Source: JAXMDT01 sp046348685
GTDB lineage: Bacteria > Pseudomonadota > Alphaproteobacteria > Rickettsiales > UBA998
DNA length: 64,000 nucleotides
Assembly: GCA_046348685.1 (NCBI GenBank)
Contig: JAXMDT010000002.1
Span: forward strand, 153,335 to 217,334
Direction: 5' to 3'
The position numbers and the translations under genes are program-made. Below the pieces are notes generated by a model. It was not told where the DNA came from. It saw only the letters and a program-made list of their open reading frames with translations, and ran no database searches. Below are positions 54,701 to 63,562 of the stretch, piece after piece; position 1 is the stretch's first letter, and each line of letters begins with the position of its first letter.

Positions 54701-55729
54701 TCAACGATTGATCGTTGCTTTTGCATTTTGGGATGTCGCAAGGTCAGCCCAGTTTTGCTGGCCAAGCGCCTTATCATTGAGGCGTTGTAGCGTCTGGCGG
54801 TGATAGTTATCCGCCTCCGGCCCCAGTGCGGAGCTCGGTTTCTGCATCTCTTCCTTTAATATGGACAGCCGGTTTTTATAAGATTCGGTCATGATGTTGC
54901 GCGTGCGCGCTACCGCCATATCGAGTGCTTCACCAAATCCGTCGCGCAGGTTCATATCGCCATTCGGCATATGCACAACGTAGCGGGACTGATCGCTGTT
55001 AAAAAGTTGCGGGCCAATTTCTGGGTGAAACGTAATATCTTTCGCGTTGACCCACACCAATTCGGCGACATCGTCATTCGGTTGCAGATTCGGGCGTGAA
55101 GAGAGCGGGCCGGTCAGACCCACATGGTAAAAAGCATTGACCGTATGCAGACGCGGATCGTTGCTGACGCCGTAGTCGCTATTGACGGTGAGAGGATGCG
55201 GTACATAACCTTCTGGAAGTTGAAGGCCGGTTTCTTCGCGCAATTCGCGAATGGCGGTCTGCGCTAAATTCTGATCGTAGGGATGTTTCGAATCAAGCTG
55301 ACCCGGCTCATGCGGTTCGAAGTACCCGCCGACCATAATATATTCGTTTTTTAGCTGTGACGGATTCTGCGGGTCGCGCTTGCGCGCAAGCAGCACGTAA
55401 ACATCCTGCGTCTCGGTATCGCCATAGGTGACGGCAATGGTTGAGCCCGCGCCGGAGCGGGAATAGGGGCTGGTATATAAGGTGCTGGGCGAATCCGTAC
55501 CGGCGAAATGGTCAGTCATTGTTGCGCCGAATTCGCTTTTGCCTTTTTCCGTTTCAAAAGAAAGTGCGGTGACCAGCGATTCACGGATTTTTTCAGCATC
55601 CGGATGCGCGTTCACCAGATTGCGGACAATATGATAGGTCTGCTCGGCGTTGATCGAAGCGGGATTCGCCAGAATCGCGCCGAGGTCAACCGCTGCTGTA
55701 CCGCCCTGAATTGCAACTTTTTCAGCCAT
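54701..55729 (-). CDS. Nudix-domain protein with N- and C-terminal extensions
   Basis: The 342-residue protein has a Nudix box in the middle (GGYFEPHEPG, then TAIRELREETGLQL), with about 12 extra residues inside the loop compared with the standard GX5EX7REUXEEXGU. About 100 residues precede it, and a ~110-residue helical part follows (RNIMTESYKNRLSILKEEMQ). Nudix enzymes hydrolyse nucleoside diphosphate derivatives; the substrate here is not clear. It may be cotranscribed with trhO (4-bp overlap if the first trhO start is used). Confidence 0.8.
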   Translation of the reverse strand: MAEKVAIQGGTAAVDLGAILANPASINAEQTYHIVRNLVNAHPDAEKIRESLVTALSFETEKGKSEFGATMTDHFAGTDSPSTLYTSPYSRSGAGSTIAVTYGDTETQDVYVLLARKRDPQNPSQLKNEYIMVGGYFEPHEPGQLDSKHPYDQNLAQTAIRELREETGLQLPEGYVPHPLTVNSDYGVSNDPRLHTVNAFYHVGLTGPLSSRPNLQPNDDVAELVWVNAKDITFHPEIGPQLFNSDQSRYVVHMPNGDMNLRDGFGEALDMAVARTRNIMTESYKNRLSILKEEMQKPSSALGPEADNYHRQTLQRLNDKALGQQNWADLATSQNAKATINR

Positions 55730-55780
55730 AACGACTTATTTTAAGCTAGAATCTTACGCCTGTGTATGAAGCTTTTGTGA

Positions 55781-56470
55781 CTAAATCAGCCCGTTGCTTT
55801 TAAAGGAATAATGCCCTTTTTTGCCAATGATTAAATGGTCATGCACGCTGATGTTGAGCGCACGTGCCGCCTGGACAATCGCCTTGGTCATGTCGATGTC
55901 GGCCTTGCTGGGCGTCGGATCTCCGCTCGGATGATTATGTACTAGAATGATAGCGGATGCATGGAATTCCAGTGCTCTTTTTAGCACTTCGCGAGGATAA
56001 ACTGCGGTATGGTCTATGGTGCCGCGGTTCTGCACTTCATCGCCGATCAGCTTGTGTTTTGCGTCGAGGAAAAGGATACGGAATTCTTCGACTTTTTTCG
56101 CCGCCATCGCTACTTTGCAATAGTCAAGCAGGGCAGTCCATGACTGAATAATAGGCCCTTCGCTGGCCTGCTGTTTCAACAGGCGTTCGGCGGCTGCTCC
56201 CACGAGTTTTATAGCGGCAATCGCTGAGTCACCAACATTCTCCACGCTGCTCAGTGCTTCCGGCGAAGCCTCAATAACCCCTGCAAATGAGCCAAAGTGC
56301 TGAATAAGCTGCTTGGCGAGCGGTTTCACGTCTCCCCTCGGATGCGCCGCGAAAAGAACCATTTCCAGCAGCTCATAGTCCGCCAGTGCGCTATTTCCGC
56401 CAGTCATGAACCGCTCCCGAAGGCGGGAACGGTGGCCCGAGGCAAGGGATTGGTTGCTTTTTATCGTCAT
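55781..56470 (-). CDS. radC: RadC-family JAB-domain protein
   Basis: The protein has 229 residues from the ATG at 56470 (a TTG at 56506 would add 12). The N-terminal helix-hairpin-helix part (LADYELLEMVLFAAHPRGDV KPLAK; LSSVENVGDSAIAAIKLVGA) precedes the JAB/MPN metal site (HNHPSGDPTPSKADIDMT). The family is named for DNA repair, but its biochemical role is unproven. It is divergent to purE with 42 bp between the starts. Confidence 0.92.
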   Translation of the reverse strand: MTIKSNQSLASGHRSRLRERFMTGGNSALADYELLEMVLFAAHPRGDVKPLAKQLIQHFGSFAGVIEASPEALSSVENVGDSAIAAIKLVGAAAERLLKQQASEGPIIQSWTALLDYCKVAMAAKKVEEFRILFLDAKHKLIGDEVQNRGTIDHTAVYPREVLKRALEFHASAIILVHNHPSGDPTPSKADIDMTKAIVQAARALNISVHDHLIIGKKGHYSFKSNGLI

Positions 56471-56512
56471 CTCGGTTAGCGTCCTCGTTTCTTTTCGGAG
56501 TATCAATTCCTT

Positions 56513-57001
56513 ATGCCACGCGCAACTGTCGATGTCGCTATTATTATGGGCTCCCAGTCCGACTGGAAGACGCTGAAGGCGGCTGCCGATATGCTGAAAG
56601 ATTTGGGAGTCTCACACGAAACCCGCATCATTTCCGCGCACCGCACGCCAAAGCGTCTCTTTGAATTCGCAACGACGGCGGCGGAAAACGGTATCAAGGT
56701 GATTATCGCGGGAGCAGGGGGCGCGGCCCATCTTCCTGGTATGACGGCATCGCTGACGCATCTGCCGGTGCTGGGCGTGCCGATGGAAACCGCGGCGCTC
56801 GATGGTATGGATAGTCTGCTTTCCATCGTGCAGATGCCTAAAGGTATCCCTGTCGGCACACTGGCAATCGGTGCCCCTGGCGCGGCCAATGCAGCATTGA
56901 TGGCGGCGTCTATTCTGGCGTTGAACGACAAAAAGATTGAAAAGCGCGTTCGCCAGTTCCGCGAGAAGCAAACGAAGTCGGTCACTCAGTTTCCCAAATA
57001 G
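56513..57001 (+). CDS. purE: N5-CAIR mutase PurE
   Basis: The 162-residue class I PurE converts N5-CAIR to CAIR in purine synthesis. It has IMGSQSDWKTLKAAADML, SAHRTPKRLFEFA, IIAGAGGAAHLPGMTASLT and LSIVQMPKGIPVGTLAIG. purK follows after 2 bp. Confidence 0.97.
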   Translation: MPRATVDVAIIMGSQSDWKTLKAAADMLKDLGVSHETRIISAHRTPKRLFEFATTAAENGIKVIIAGAGGAAHLPGMTASLTHLPVLGVPMETAALDGMDSLLSIVQMPKGIPVGTLAIGAPGAANAALMAASILALNDKKIEKRVRQFREKQTKSVTQFPK

Positions 57002-57003
57002 TC

Positions 57004-58083
57004 ATGGCACCACTTCCATTCGGTAGCACCATCGGCATTCTAGGCGGCGGTCAGCTCGGGCGAATGACGGCGATGTCTGCCGCGCGGCTCGGTTATCACG
57101 TACATATTTTTACGCCTGAAAAAGATTCCCCGGCGGCGGAGGTCAGTCTTAAAACAACTGTTGCGGAGTGGGGTGACGAGGGGGCGTTGAAAAGTTTTGC
57201 GAAAAGCGTCGATGTCGTGACGCTGGAGTTTGAAAATATTCCGTTTTTTGCTGCAGAAACCGTTGCCAGGCATTGCGCGCTCTATCCGTCGCCCGACGTG
57301 CTGAAGATGACGCAGAACCGCATTCGTGAAAAAACATTTATCAATGAATGCGGTATCAAGACCGCGCCGTTTGCTGCGATCAGATCATCGCTCGATGCGA
57401 AAGAGGCGGCGTTGGAAATCGGCACGCCTTCTATCATGAAAACTTCTGAAATGGGCTATGATGGAAAAGGTCAGCTTACCTTGCGCGAAGCCCAAGAAGC
57501 AGACACCGCTTTTGCATCTCTAAAAACATCCGAGGCCATTCTGGAAGGCTTCGTCAAATTCACGATGGAGATTTCAGTCATCGTCGCGCGCTCGGTATCT
57601 GGTGAGATCGCCACGTTTCCACCGGTGCATAATGTGCACAAAAATTTTATCCTGCATGAAACGATTGCGCCGGCGCCAATCGATGCGTCGCTCGCAGCCA
57701 AGGCAGAAAAAATTGCACATACGTTGGCAGGCAATTCAAAATTGATTGGTATCCTGGCGGTGGAAATGTTCGTGACCGAAGAAGGCGAGATACTGGTCAA
57801 TGAACTGGCGCCGCGTCCGCACAATTCCGGTCACTGGACGATGGATGGGTGCGCCACCAGCCAGTTTGAGCAGGTGGTGCGTGCGGTTGCCGGTTTGCCG
57901 CTCGGCCCGACAACGGTGCTTCATCCTACCCGCATGCTGAACCTGATCGGGGATGAGGTTGACGAGGCCGGAAGCATTCTGGCAAAAAGCCCCTCGGCCA
58001 GACTACATCTTTATGGCAAAAAGGCCGCACGTCCGGGTAGAAAAATGGGACATATCAATTTTTTGCTAACAAATAATGCCTAA
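57004..58083 (+). CDS. purK: N5-carboxyaminoimidazole ribonucleotide synthase PurK
   Basis: The 359-residue ATP-grasp enzyme makes N5-CAIR from AIR, bicarbonate and ATP. It has IGILGGGQLGRMTAMSAARL, MKTSEMGYDGKGQ, AILEGFVKFTMEISVIVARS and VNELAPRPHNSGHWTMDGCA. It forms an operon with purE. The gene is intact. Confidence 0.97.
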   Translation: MAPLPFGSTIGILGGGQLGRMTAMSAARLGYHVHIFTPEKDSPAAEVSLKTTVAEWGDEGALKSFAKSVDVVTLEFENIPFFAAETVARHCALYPSPDVLKMTQNRIREKTFINECGIKTAPFAAIRSSLDAKEAALEIGTPSIMKTSEMGYDGKGQLTLREAQEADTAFASLKTSEAILEGFVKFTMEISVIVARSVSGEIATFPPVHNVHKNFILHETIAPAPIDASLAAKAEKIAHTLAGNSKLIGILAVEMFVTEEGEILVNELAPRPHNSGHWTMDGCATSQFEQVVRAVAGLPLGPTTVLHPTRMLNLIGDEVDEAGSILAKSPSARLHLYGKKAARPGRKMGHINFLLTNNA

Positions 58084-58153
58084 ATAACGAATTGGTAACG
58101 TTTTCTGGTATAGTATTGGTTATTATATCGTTATTCTTACCGAGCAACCAACT

Positions 58154-59122
58154 ATGAATCCAGACGTACTGGGTGAAAAGAATGTGACAGAGAATACCGG
58201 CGGCCAAAGCTATATGAATGGCCACCAGAACGGCCACACCGCTACGGGCGGAGCCGTTGCGTCTGAAGCGTTCCACATAGTACCGGACTCGTATCAATCC
58301 TATGGATATGCACAGGGATGGCATAACGGTCACATGAGTGAAGAGGCTGGACAGACGGAATTTACGGCAACCATGGGCGGGCCAAAGCCTGCGGATGAAG
58401 CGCCGGTTGTCGTCAATCAGGAGCAGGTCGATGACATGCTTCGCCGCCATGTCCTCTGGCTGGAGACGCATGGCGCAGAAGGTAAACGCGTCAATTTTCG
58501 AAATGTAGATCTTCGTAATGTCAGCCTGGCAGGGGCGAACCTGACGCAAGCCTCATTGCGCGGCGCGATTCTTACCGGCGTTGATATGACGGCGGTTGGT
58601 ACGATGCAGGAAGCTGATTTCACCGAAGCCATGTTGAATGGCGCCAATTTTTCCGGGACGAATCTGCGGCGAGCGAATTTCGCTTCTGTTACGGCGGAAG
58701 GGGCAAACTTTTCAGGCGCGCACATGACGAGTGCCAATGGGCTTTCCGGCAATTTTACGCTGTCGCTTTTCAAAAATGCCGATCTAAGCCATATCAATCT
58801 ACGCCAGGCCAATCTAACGGCGGCGGATTTCACCGAACGAATTAACCGAAGGCAATTGCCGCAGCGCCAATTTTTCCGGCGCGCGCATGCATAGGACTAT
58901 CTCTTGTCAACGCCGACATGCGGCACACGCAATGCGACGGCGCTGATTTCGCGGAAACAAACTTGAATCAAACGCACCAAGGATGCCAGCTTTGAAGGTG
59001 TTTCCTTCATTAAAGCCAACTTTTCTCTGGCAGCAGGCACTCCAGCAGTACCAGTCTGCTGGATTTCACCAAGAAAAGGAGAGAATTGTGCAGGAACGGC
59101 AAGAAGTGAGTGCAATGAATAA
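58154..59122 (+). pseudogene. Pentapeptide-repeat protein, internally frameshifted
   Basis: The N-terminal ~95 residues are low-complexity and Gly/His/Asn-rich (GGQSYMNGHQNGHTATGG). From residue ~115, A(D/N)LxX repeats form a right-handed beta-helix (VDLRNVSLAGANLTQASLRG; ANFSGTNLRRANFASVTAEG ANFSG). The frame leaves the repeats near 58838 and stops at 58894. The repeats go on in other frames (SANFSGARM; NADMRHTQCDGADFAETNLN), and the original frame returns at about 58976 (DASFEGVSFIKANFS) to a stop at 59122. Three same-direction shifts cancel out. Function unknown. Confidence 0.8.
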
Positions 59123-59426
59123 CATTTATTCGAGCTATGCCGACGACGATCGCAAGACGATCGCGCGTTTGAAAGTGAAGCGCACCTTAAAAATGCTCTT
59201 CATGATGTGGATGGTTATCCTGCTTGGGGTGACCGGCATGACAGTGGTGACTTTGCTGTCCATTCCGCTCAGCCAGCTTCGCGTCGGCGAAATGGCTCTG
59301 CTGTTTGGCGGGCTTGGTTTCATAACACTGGTCTTTCTCTTCACCGTGATGAAAACATCATCCGCCATTAACATTTTAACGGCACACGTCACGGTTCGCG
59401 AACGTCAATTAATGAAAGCGGAATAA
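59115..59426 (+). CDS. Small two-helix membrane protein
   Basis: This 103-residue protein has a basic N-terminal part (ARLKVKRTLKML) and two membrane helices (MMWMVILLGVTGMTVVTLLS; EMALLFGGLGFITLVFLFTV), ending cytosolic or periplasmic with TVRERQLMKAE. I do not recognise a family. The ATG overlaps the restored end of the pentapeptide gene by 8 bp, and the LOG gene follows after 6 bp, so the three probably form an operon. Confidence 0.7.
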   Translation: MNNIYSSYADDDRKTIARLKVKRTLKMLFMMWMVILLGVTGMTVVTLLSIPLSQLRVGEMALLFGGLGFITLVFLFTVMKTSSAINILTAHVTVRERQLMKAE

Positions 59427-59432
59427 TAAAAT

Positions 59433-60002
59433 ATGAATGCAACGACTCAACGACTGGATGGCATCAAGAAAGCTGTCTGCGTATTTTGTGGTGCACAGAA
59501 TGCGGTGCCACAAGTCCATTTAGATATGGGAAAAGACCTCGGCAAACGTATGGCTGAGAAAAACATCTCGCTCGTTTACGGCGGTGGTGACTGCGGCATC
59601 ATGGGTGCTGTGGCTAACTCCGTGATGAAAACGGGCGGCTGGGTAACGGGCGTGTTTCCGGAATCCCTGCGAAATATTGAAAACGAGCACCAATCGCTCA
59701 ATGAGATTATCATTGTCGATACGATGCATACGCGTAAAGAGCTGATGTACCGCCGCTCAGATAAATTCGTCATTCTTCCCGGCGGCTTCGGCACCATGGA
59801 TGAATTGTTCGAAATTCTGACCTGGAAACAGCTTGAGCTACACAACAAGCCGATCATCGTCTTCAATCATGAAGGCTATTGGGATCACCTGATCGCTCTG
59901 ATGGAGCGAATTATCTCGACGGGTTTTGCCCGCCGCGAGACACGTGATCTCTATGTCGTCGTCGATAATATCGAAGACCTGATGAACGAAATCGTAAAGT
60001 AA
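59433..60002 (+). CDS. LOG-family nucleotide 5'-monophosphate phosphoribohydrolase
   Basis: The 189-residue Rossmann protein (TIGR00730/Lonely Guy family) has VCVFCGAQNAVPQ, SLVYGGGDCGIMGAVANSVM, the catalytic MYRRSDKFVILPGGFGTMDE and LFEILTWKQLELHNKP. The family releases ribose 5-phosphate from AMP-like nucleotides, including cytokinin ribotides. It ends directly against the convergent phaB gene. Confidence 0.92.
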   Translation: MNATTQRLDGIKKAVCVFCGAQNAVPQVHLDMGKDLGKRMAEKNISLVYGGGDCGIMGAVANSVMKTGGWVTGVFPESLRNIENEHQSLNEIIIVDTMHTRKELMYRRSDKFVILPGGFGTMDELFEILTWKQLELHNKPIIVFNHEGYWDHLIALMERIISTGFARRETRDLYVVVDNIEDLMNEIVK

Positions 60003-60731
60003 TTATTCCATGAACTGACCGCCATTGATGGAGAGGGTTTCACCGGTAATGAAACCTGCTTCATCGGCGACCAGGAATAAAACGGCGCGGGCAATTTCTT
60101 CAGGCTCGCCCATGCGTCCTACCGGAATACCGGAAATAATTTTTTTCAATACTTCATCGGGCACGCCGGCTGTCATATCGGTCGTGATATAACCAGGCGC
60201 AATCGAATTCACCGTAATGCCCTTCGCGGCTGTTTCACGCGCCAGCGCTTTCGTAAAACCAAGCACGCCTGCTTTTGCAGCGGTATAATTAGTCTGGCCA
60301 AATTGACCTAGCTGCGCATTCACCGAGCTGACGTTCACCACGCGTCCAAATTCCTGTGAACGCATCTTTTCAATGACGGCGCGCGTCATATTGAAGCAGG
60401 AATTAAGATTGGTATTGATAACGGCAAGCCAGCTTTCCGGTGTCATTTTATGCAGGAAGCCGTCGCGGGTTATACCGGCGTTATTAATAAGAATGTCGAT
60501 CGAACCGCCAAGCGCTTCCTCGACCAGCTTGATCCCTTCGGCGCACGAATCGAAATCGGCGACATCCCATTTGAATGCCTCGATTTTGGTTTCCTTGGTG
60601 AAAGCTTGCGCCACATCATCTTTCGTCGCGTAATTAACCGCGACCTTATAGCCTGCCTGTTTCAGCGCGATGGATATTGCTTTGCCAATACCGCGGGTTC
60701 CACCGGTAACGAGTGCTCTACGTTGTGCCAT
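60003..60731 (-). CDS. phaB: Acetoacetyl-CoA reductase
   Basis: The 242-residue SDR enzyme starts at ATG 60731. It has RALVTGGTRGIGKAISIALK (NADPH site), NNAGITRDGFLHKM and the catalytic Ser-Tyr-Lys in NVSSVNAQLGQFGQTNYTAA KAG. It reduces acetoacetyl-CoA to (R)-3-hydroxybutyryl-CoA, the PHB monomer. FabG is the alternative, but the direct linkage to phaA (10-bp gap) and the QFGQTNY motif support PhaB. Confidence 0.93.
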   Translation of the reverse strand: MAQRRALVTGGTRGIGKAISIALKQAGYKVAVNYATKDDVAQAFTKETKIEAFKWDVADFDSCAEGIKLVEEALGGSIDILINNAGITRDGFLHKMTPESWLAVINTNLNSCFNMTRAVIEKMRSQEFGRVVNVSSVNAQLGQFGQTNYTAAKAGVLGFTKALARETAAKGITVNSIAPGYITTDMTAGVPDEVLKKIISGIPVGRMGEPEEIARAVLFLVADEAGFITGETLSINGGQFME

Positions 60732-60741
60732 TACAATACTC

Positions 60742-61926
60742 CTATGCTTTTTCGACGCACATGGCGACACCCATACCACCGCCGATACAGAGGGTAGCAA
60801 GGCCTTTTTTTGCATTGCTGCGTTTCATCTCATGCAACAAGGTAACGAGTACGCGCGCGCCCGAAGCGCCGATCGGATGTCCGATAGCGATTGCGCCGCC
60901 ATTGACGTTTACTTTTGACTGATCCCAACCCATGCCGCGATTGACGCAGAGTGCTTGGGCTGCAAATGCCTCGTTCGCTTCGATCAGATCAAGGTCTTCG
61001 ACTTTCCATCCTGCCTTCTCCAGCGCTTTCTTTGATGCGGGAATAGGGCCGGTGCCCATGATTTTAGGGTCGACGCCAGCATGTGCCCAGGAAGCAATGC
61101 GGGCGATCGGCGTCAATTTCAATTCTTCGGCCTTCTTACGCATCATCAGCATGACGGCGGCAGCTCCATCGTTAAGACCGGATGCATTACCGGCCGTTAC
61201 AGTGCCTTCTTTGTCAAACGCCGGACGCAGGCCAGAGAGTGCATCGAGTGTTGCATCGTGGCGAATATATTCATCGGCATCGACTGTAACGTCGCCTTTT
61301 TTACCCTTGATAATGTAGGGAACGATCTCGTCTTTGAATTTCTCCGCTTTCTGCGCTGCGGAGGCTTTTTGCTGGGAGGCGAGTGCGAATGCATCCTGAT
61401 CGGCGCGGCTGATCTCGAATTGTTTGGAAATATTTTCAGCAGTTGTGCCCATATGGTAATTATTGAATGCTTCCCAGAGCCCATCGACAATCATCGTATC
61501 TTTCAGTGTCGCATCACCAAACTTGATACCTGAGCGCATATAGATTGCATGCGGCGACATGGACATGCTTTCCTGACCGCCCGCTATCACGATTTCTGCG
61601 TCACCCGTCATGATGGCTTGAGCGCCCAGCGCTACGGCGCGCAGGCCTGAGCCGCAAACCTGATTAATCGTCATCGCAGGAGTTTCTTTGGGAATGCCTG
61701 CATTGATGACGGCTTGCCGGGCAGGATTCTGGCCTTGAGCTGCGGTTAGCACCTGACCGAGAATAACCTCGGAGACATTTTCAGCCGGTACTTTGGTTTG
61801 CGCCAGAATCGCTTTCAGGACGGCTTCCCCCAGTTTATGCGCAGGTTGAGTTGCAAATGCCCCGTTGAATGAGCCCACTGCTGTACGCAGTGCGCTGACA
61901 ATAACGACATCATTTGGGTTGGCCAT
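60742..61926 (-). CDS. phaA: Acetyl-CoA C-acetyltransferase (beta-ketothiolase)
   Basis: The 394-residue thiolase has nucleophile INQVCGSGLRAVALGAQAIM, the GGQESMSMSPHA loop, NVNGGAIAIGHPIGASGARV and the second Cys in ATLCIGGGMGVAMCVEKA. It condenses two acetyl-CoA as the first step of polyhydroxybutyrate synthesis. It lies upstream of phaB in one operon. Confidence 0.96.
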   Translation of the reverse strand: MANPNDVVIVSALRTAVGSFNGAFATQPAHKLGEAVLKAILAQTKVPAENVSEVILGQVLTAAQGQNPARQAVINAGIPKETPAMTINQVCGSGLRAVALGAQAIMTGDAEIVIAGGQESMSMSPHAIYMRSGIKFGDATLKDTMIVDGLWEAFNNYHMGTTAENISKQFEISRADQDAFALASQQKASAAQKAEKFKDEIVPYIIKGKKGDVTVDADEYIRHDATLDALSGLRPAFDKEGTVTAGNASGLNDGAAAVMLMMRKKAEELKLTPIARIASWAHAGVDPKIMGTGPIPASKKALEKAGWKVEDLDLIEANEAFAAQALCVNRGMGWDQSKVNVNGGAIAIGHPIGASGARVLVTLLHEMKRSNAKKGLATLCIGGGMGVAMCVEKA

Positions 61927-62028
61927 GGTTCACTCCTCGGTAAGTAAAGTCGCCCGTGTACTTAGTGACCACATAGTAAAATGTAAATAGCGAATATGGA
62001 TCAATGTTTTGTGCGCTGCGGCATATTG

Positions 62029-63090
62029 TTACGCATGCGTTCCCAGCCACGTTCTCAGCGGTGTCAGCAAATGCTCGGCGCGATGTTTGCCAACGAGCAT
62101 GCCGACATGTCCTGCTGGCGGTTCCAATAAAGTTGTATTCGGCATCATTGCGGCTAGCCCGTGCGCAGAAGTCGGCGGTACGACAGTATCATGTTGCGGG
62201 GCGACAATCAGTGTTGGCGCGGTAATATATTTCGGCTCAACCGCACGTTTCATAATATACCACTCTTCCTGAGCCAGCTTGTTATTGAGCGTCCAGTCGA
62301 TCAGGCAGTTTTTGGCAACGCCTTTGGTGAGGGGCACGCAGTCGTTCACCCATTGCTCAATCGCAACAAAATGCGCCGCTTCAATGTCGTCAGGGATTTT
62401 TGAAAACTGAATAAATTTGTTTTCAAACCGCCATGGGTCGAGCAGATAAAAGAATAGCGCCATCCATTCGCCTGGAAACAGCTGACCTTTTTCGATCCAT
62501 TGCTCATACGCCACGCCATAGGCGGGAGGTAAATGCGGATAGGATGAATCGGGCGTCCTGAAATCCCACGGCGTGGCAAGCAACACCAGGCCTTTCAGAA
62601 ATTCCGGCAGCAGGCTGGCGAGCCCAAGGGCAAGTACGCCGCCCATGCAATAACCGATCGGAAGCACTTTGCCTCCGTGACGTTCGGCAACCAGTCTGAC
62701 GATTGCCGTAAGATAGACTGCGATATACGCGCTAAGGTCAAAATAAAGTTCGTCGCTTCCGGGAATACCCCAATCGACAACGTAAACAGGATGCCCCTCC
62801 TGTACCAAAAAGTCTGTCAGGCTGGTTTCCGGAGTCAGGTCGAGGATATACCATTTATTGATTAGGGAAGGAATGAGTATCAGCGGCGTCTGGCTGTGTG
62901 TTTTGTCTTCATGCAGTTTCAGCAGCCGGCAACTGCCGCTGCGCCAGATAACTTCATAGTCTTTTTCGGTACGCTTCTTATCGCTCTTGACGTAGCGCAG
63001 GACGCCATTGATGAAACCGGTTGCCCGGCTCCGCGCCTCTTTCTCCGTAACTTCAAGTATTCTTTCGGGGCTTAGGGGAAACGCCGTCAT
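62029..63090 (-). CDS. phaC: Polyhydroxyalkanoate synthase, PhaC (class III-like size)
   Basis: The protein has 353 residues from ATG 63090. The alpha/beta hydrolase has the PHA synthase lipase-like box GYCMGG (catalytic Cys), the Asp in IVAPQHDTVVP and the His in PPAGHVGMLVG. PLILIPSLINKWYILDLTPE and YVVDWGIPGSDELYFDL are PhaC motifs. The length fits the short PhaC of two-subunit (class III/IV) enzymes. It overlaps the small upstream gene by 38 bp. An open frame extends to 63246, but the ATG at 63090 fits the family start. Confidence 0.9.
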   Translation of the reverse strand: MTAFPLSPERILEVTEKEARSRATGFINGVLRYVKSDKKRTEKDYEVIWRSGSCRLLKLHEDKTHSQTPLILIPSLINKWYILDLTPETSLTDFLVQEGHPVYVVDWGIPGSDELYFDLSAYIAVYLTAIVRLVAERHGGKVLPIGYCMGGVLALGLASLLPEFLKGLVLLATPWDFRTPDSSYPHLPPAYGVAYEQWIEKGQLFPGEWMALFFYLLDPWRFENKFIQFSKIPDDIEAAHFVAIEQWVNDCVPLTKGVAKNCLIDWTLNNKLAQEEWYIMKRAVEPKYITAPTLIVAPQHDTVVPPTSAHGLAAMMPNTTLLEPPAGHVGMLVGKHRAEHLLTPLRTWLGTHA

Positions 63091-63382
63091 CCAGGTAGGG
63101 TGAGCCGGAAAGGGCGGCATAGCCGCGTTCGAGAAAGGCCACTCGCCTTTCGAGCTCTGCAATGCGGCGGACAAGGTCTGTGTCCGCGCCATGAGCAGGC
63201 TGAGATGCAGTGGCAGTGGTATGAGCGGGGGCGTACTGCGTAGCATTCGGGCTACTCTGCTGCATCCTGTTCATCATGTCCAGCATGCTTTGCAGGAATT
63301 GCGGGTCATGGCTCATGCGTGTAACCTGCTGCTGCCACAGGTTGAGGAAATATTGCCCCATGTGTTCGTAGGCGTCCGTCAT
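63053..63382 (-). CDS. Small PhaE-like subunit candidate of PHA synthase
   Basis: The 109-residue protein begins YEHMGQYFLNLWQQQVTRMS then DPQFLQSMLDMMNRMQQ. After a flexible Ala/Thr linker it has a coiled coil (DLVRRIAELERRVAFLERGY AAL), which resembles the end region of PhaE subunits. At 109 residues it is much shorter than typical PhaE. Its overlap with phaC implies translational coupling and a stable complex. Phasin-like function is an alternative. Confidence 0.7.
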   Translation of the reverse strand: MTDAYEHMGQYFLNLWQQQVTRMSHDPQFLQSMLDMMNRMQQSSPNATQYAPAHTTATASQPAHGADTDLVRRIAELERRVAFLERGYAALSGSPYLDDGVSPKPRKNT

Positions 63383-63562
63383 TTCCTGTGTAAACCTCGT
63401 TCGTTAATTTGTTAAGATTCGCCTGCCTTATTTGCTAAAATGCAACAGATGCGCGCCCTGAACAAACTCTTTTTTCCTGATCTCTGGACAAGTCATTCTC
63501 GGTGGATAGTATAGCGGCACTTTCAACCAGACAAACAATAATTGAATAGTAGGGGCAAGCAA

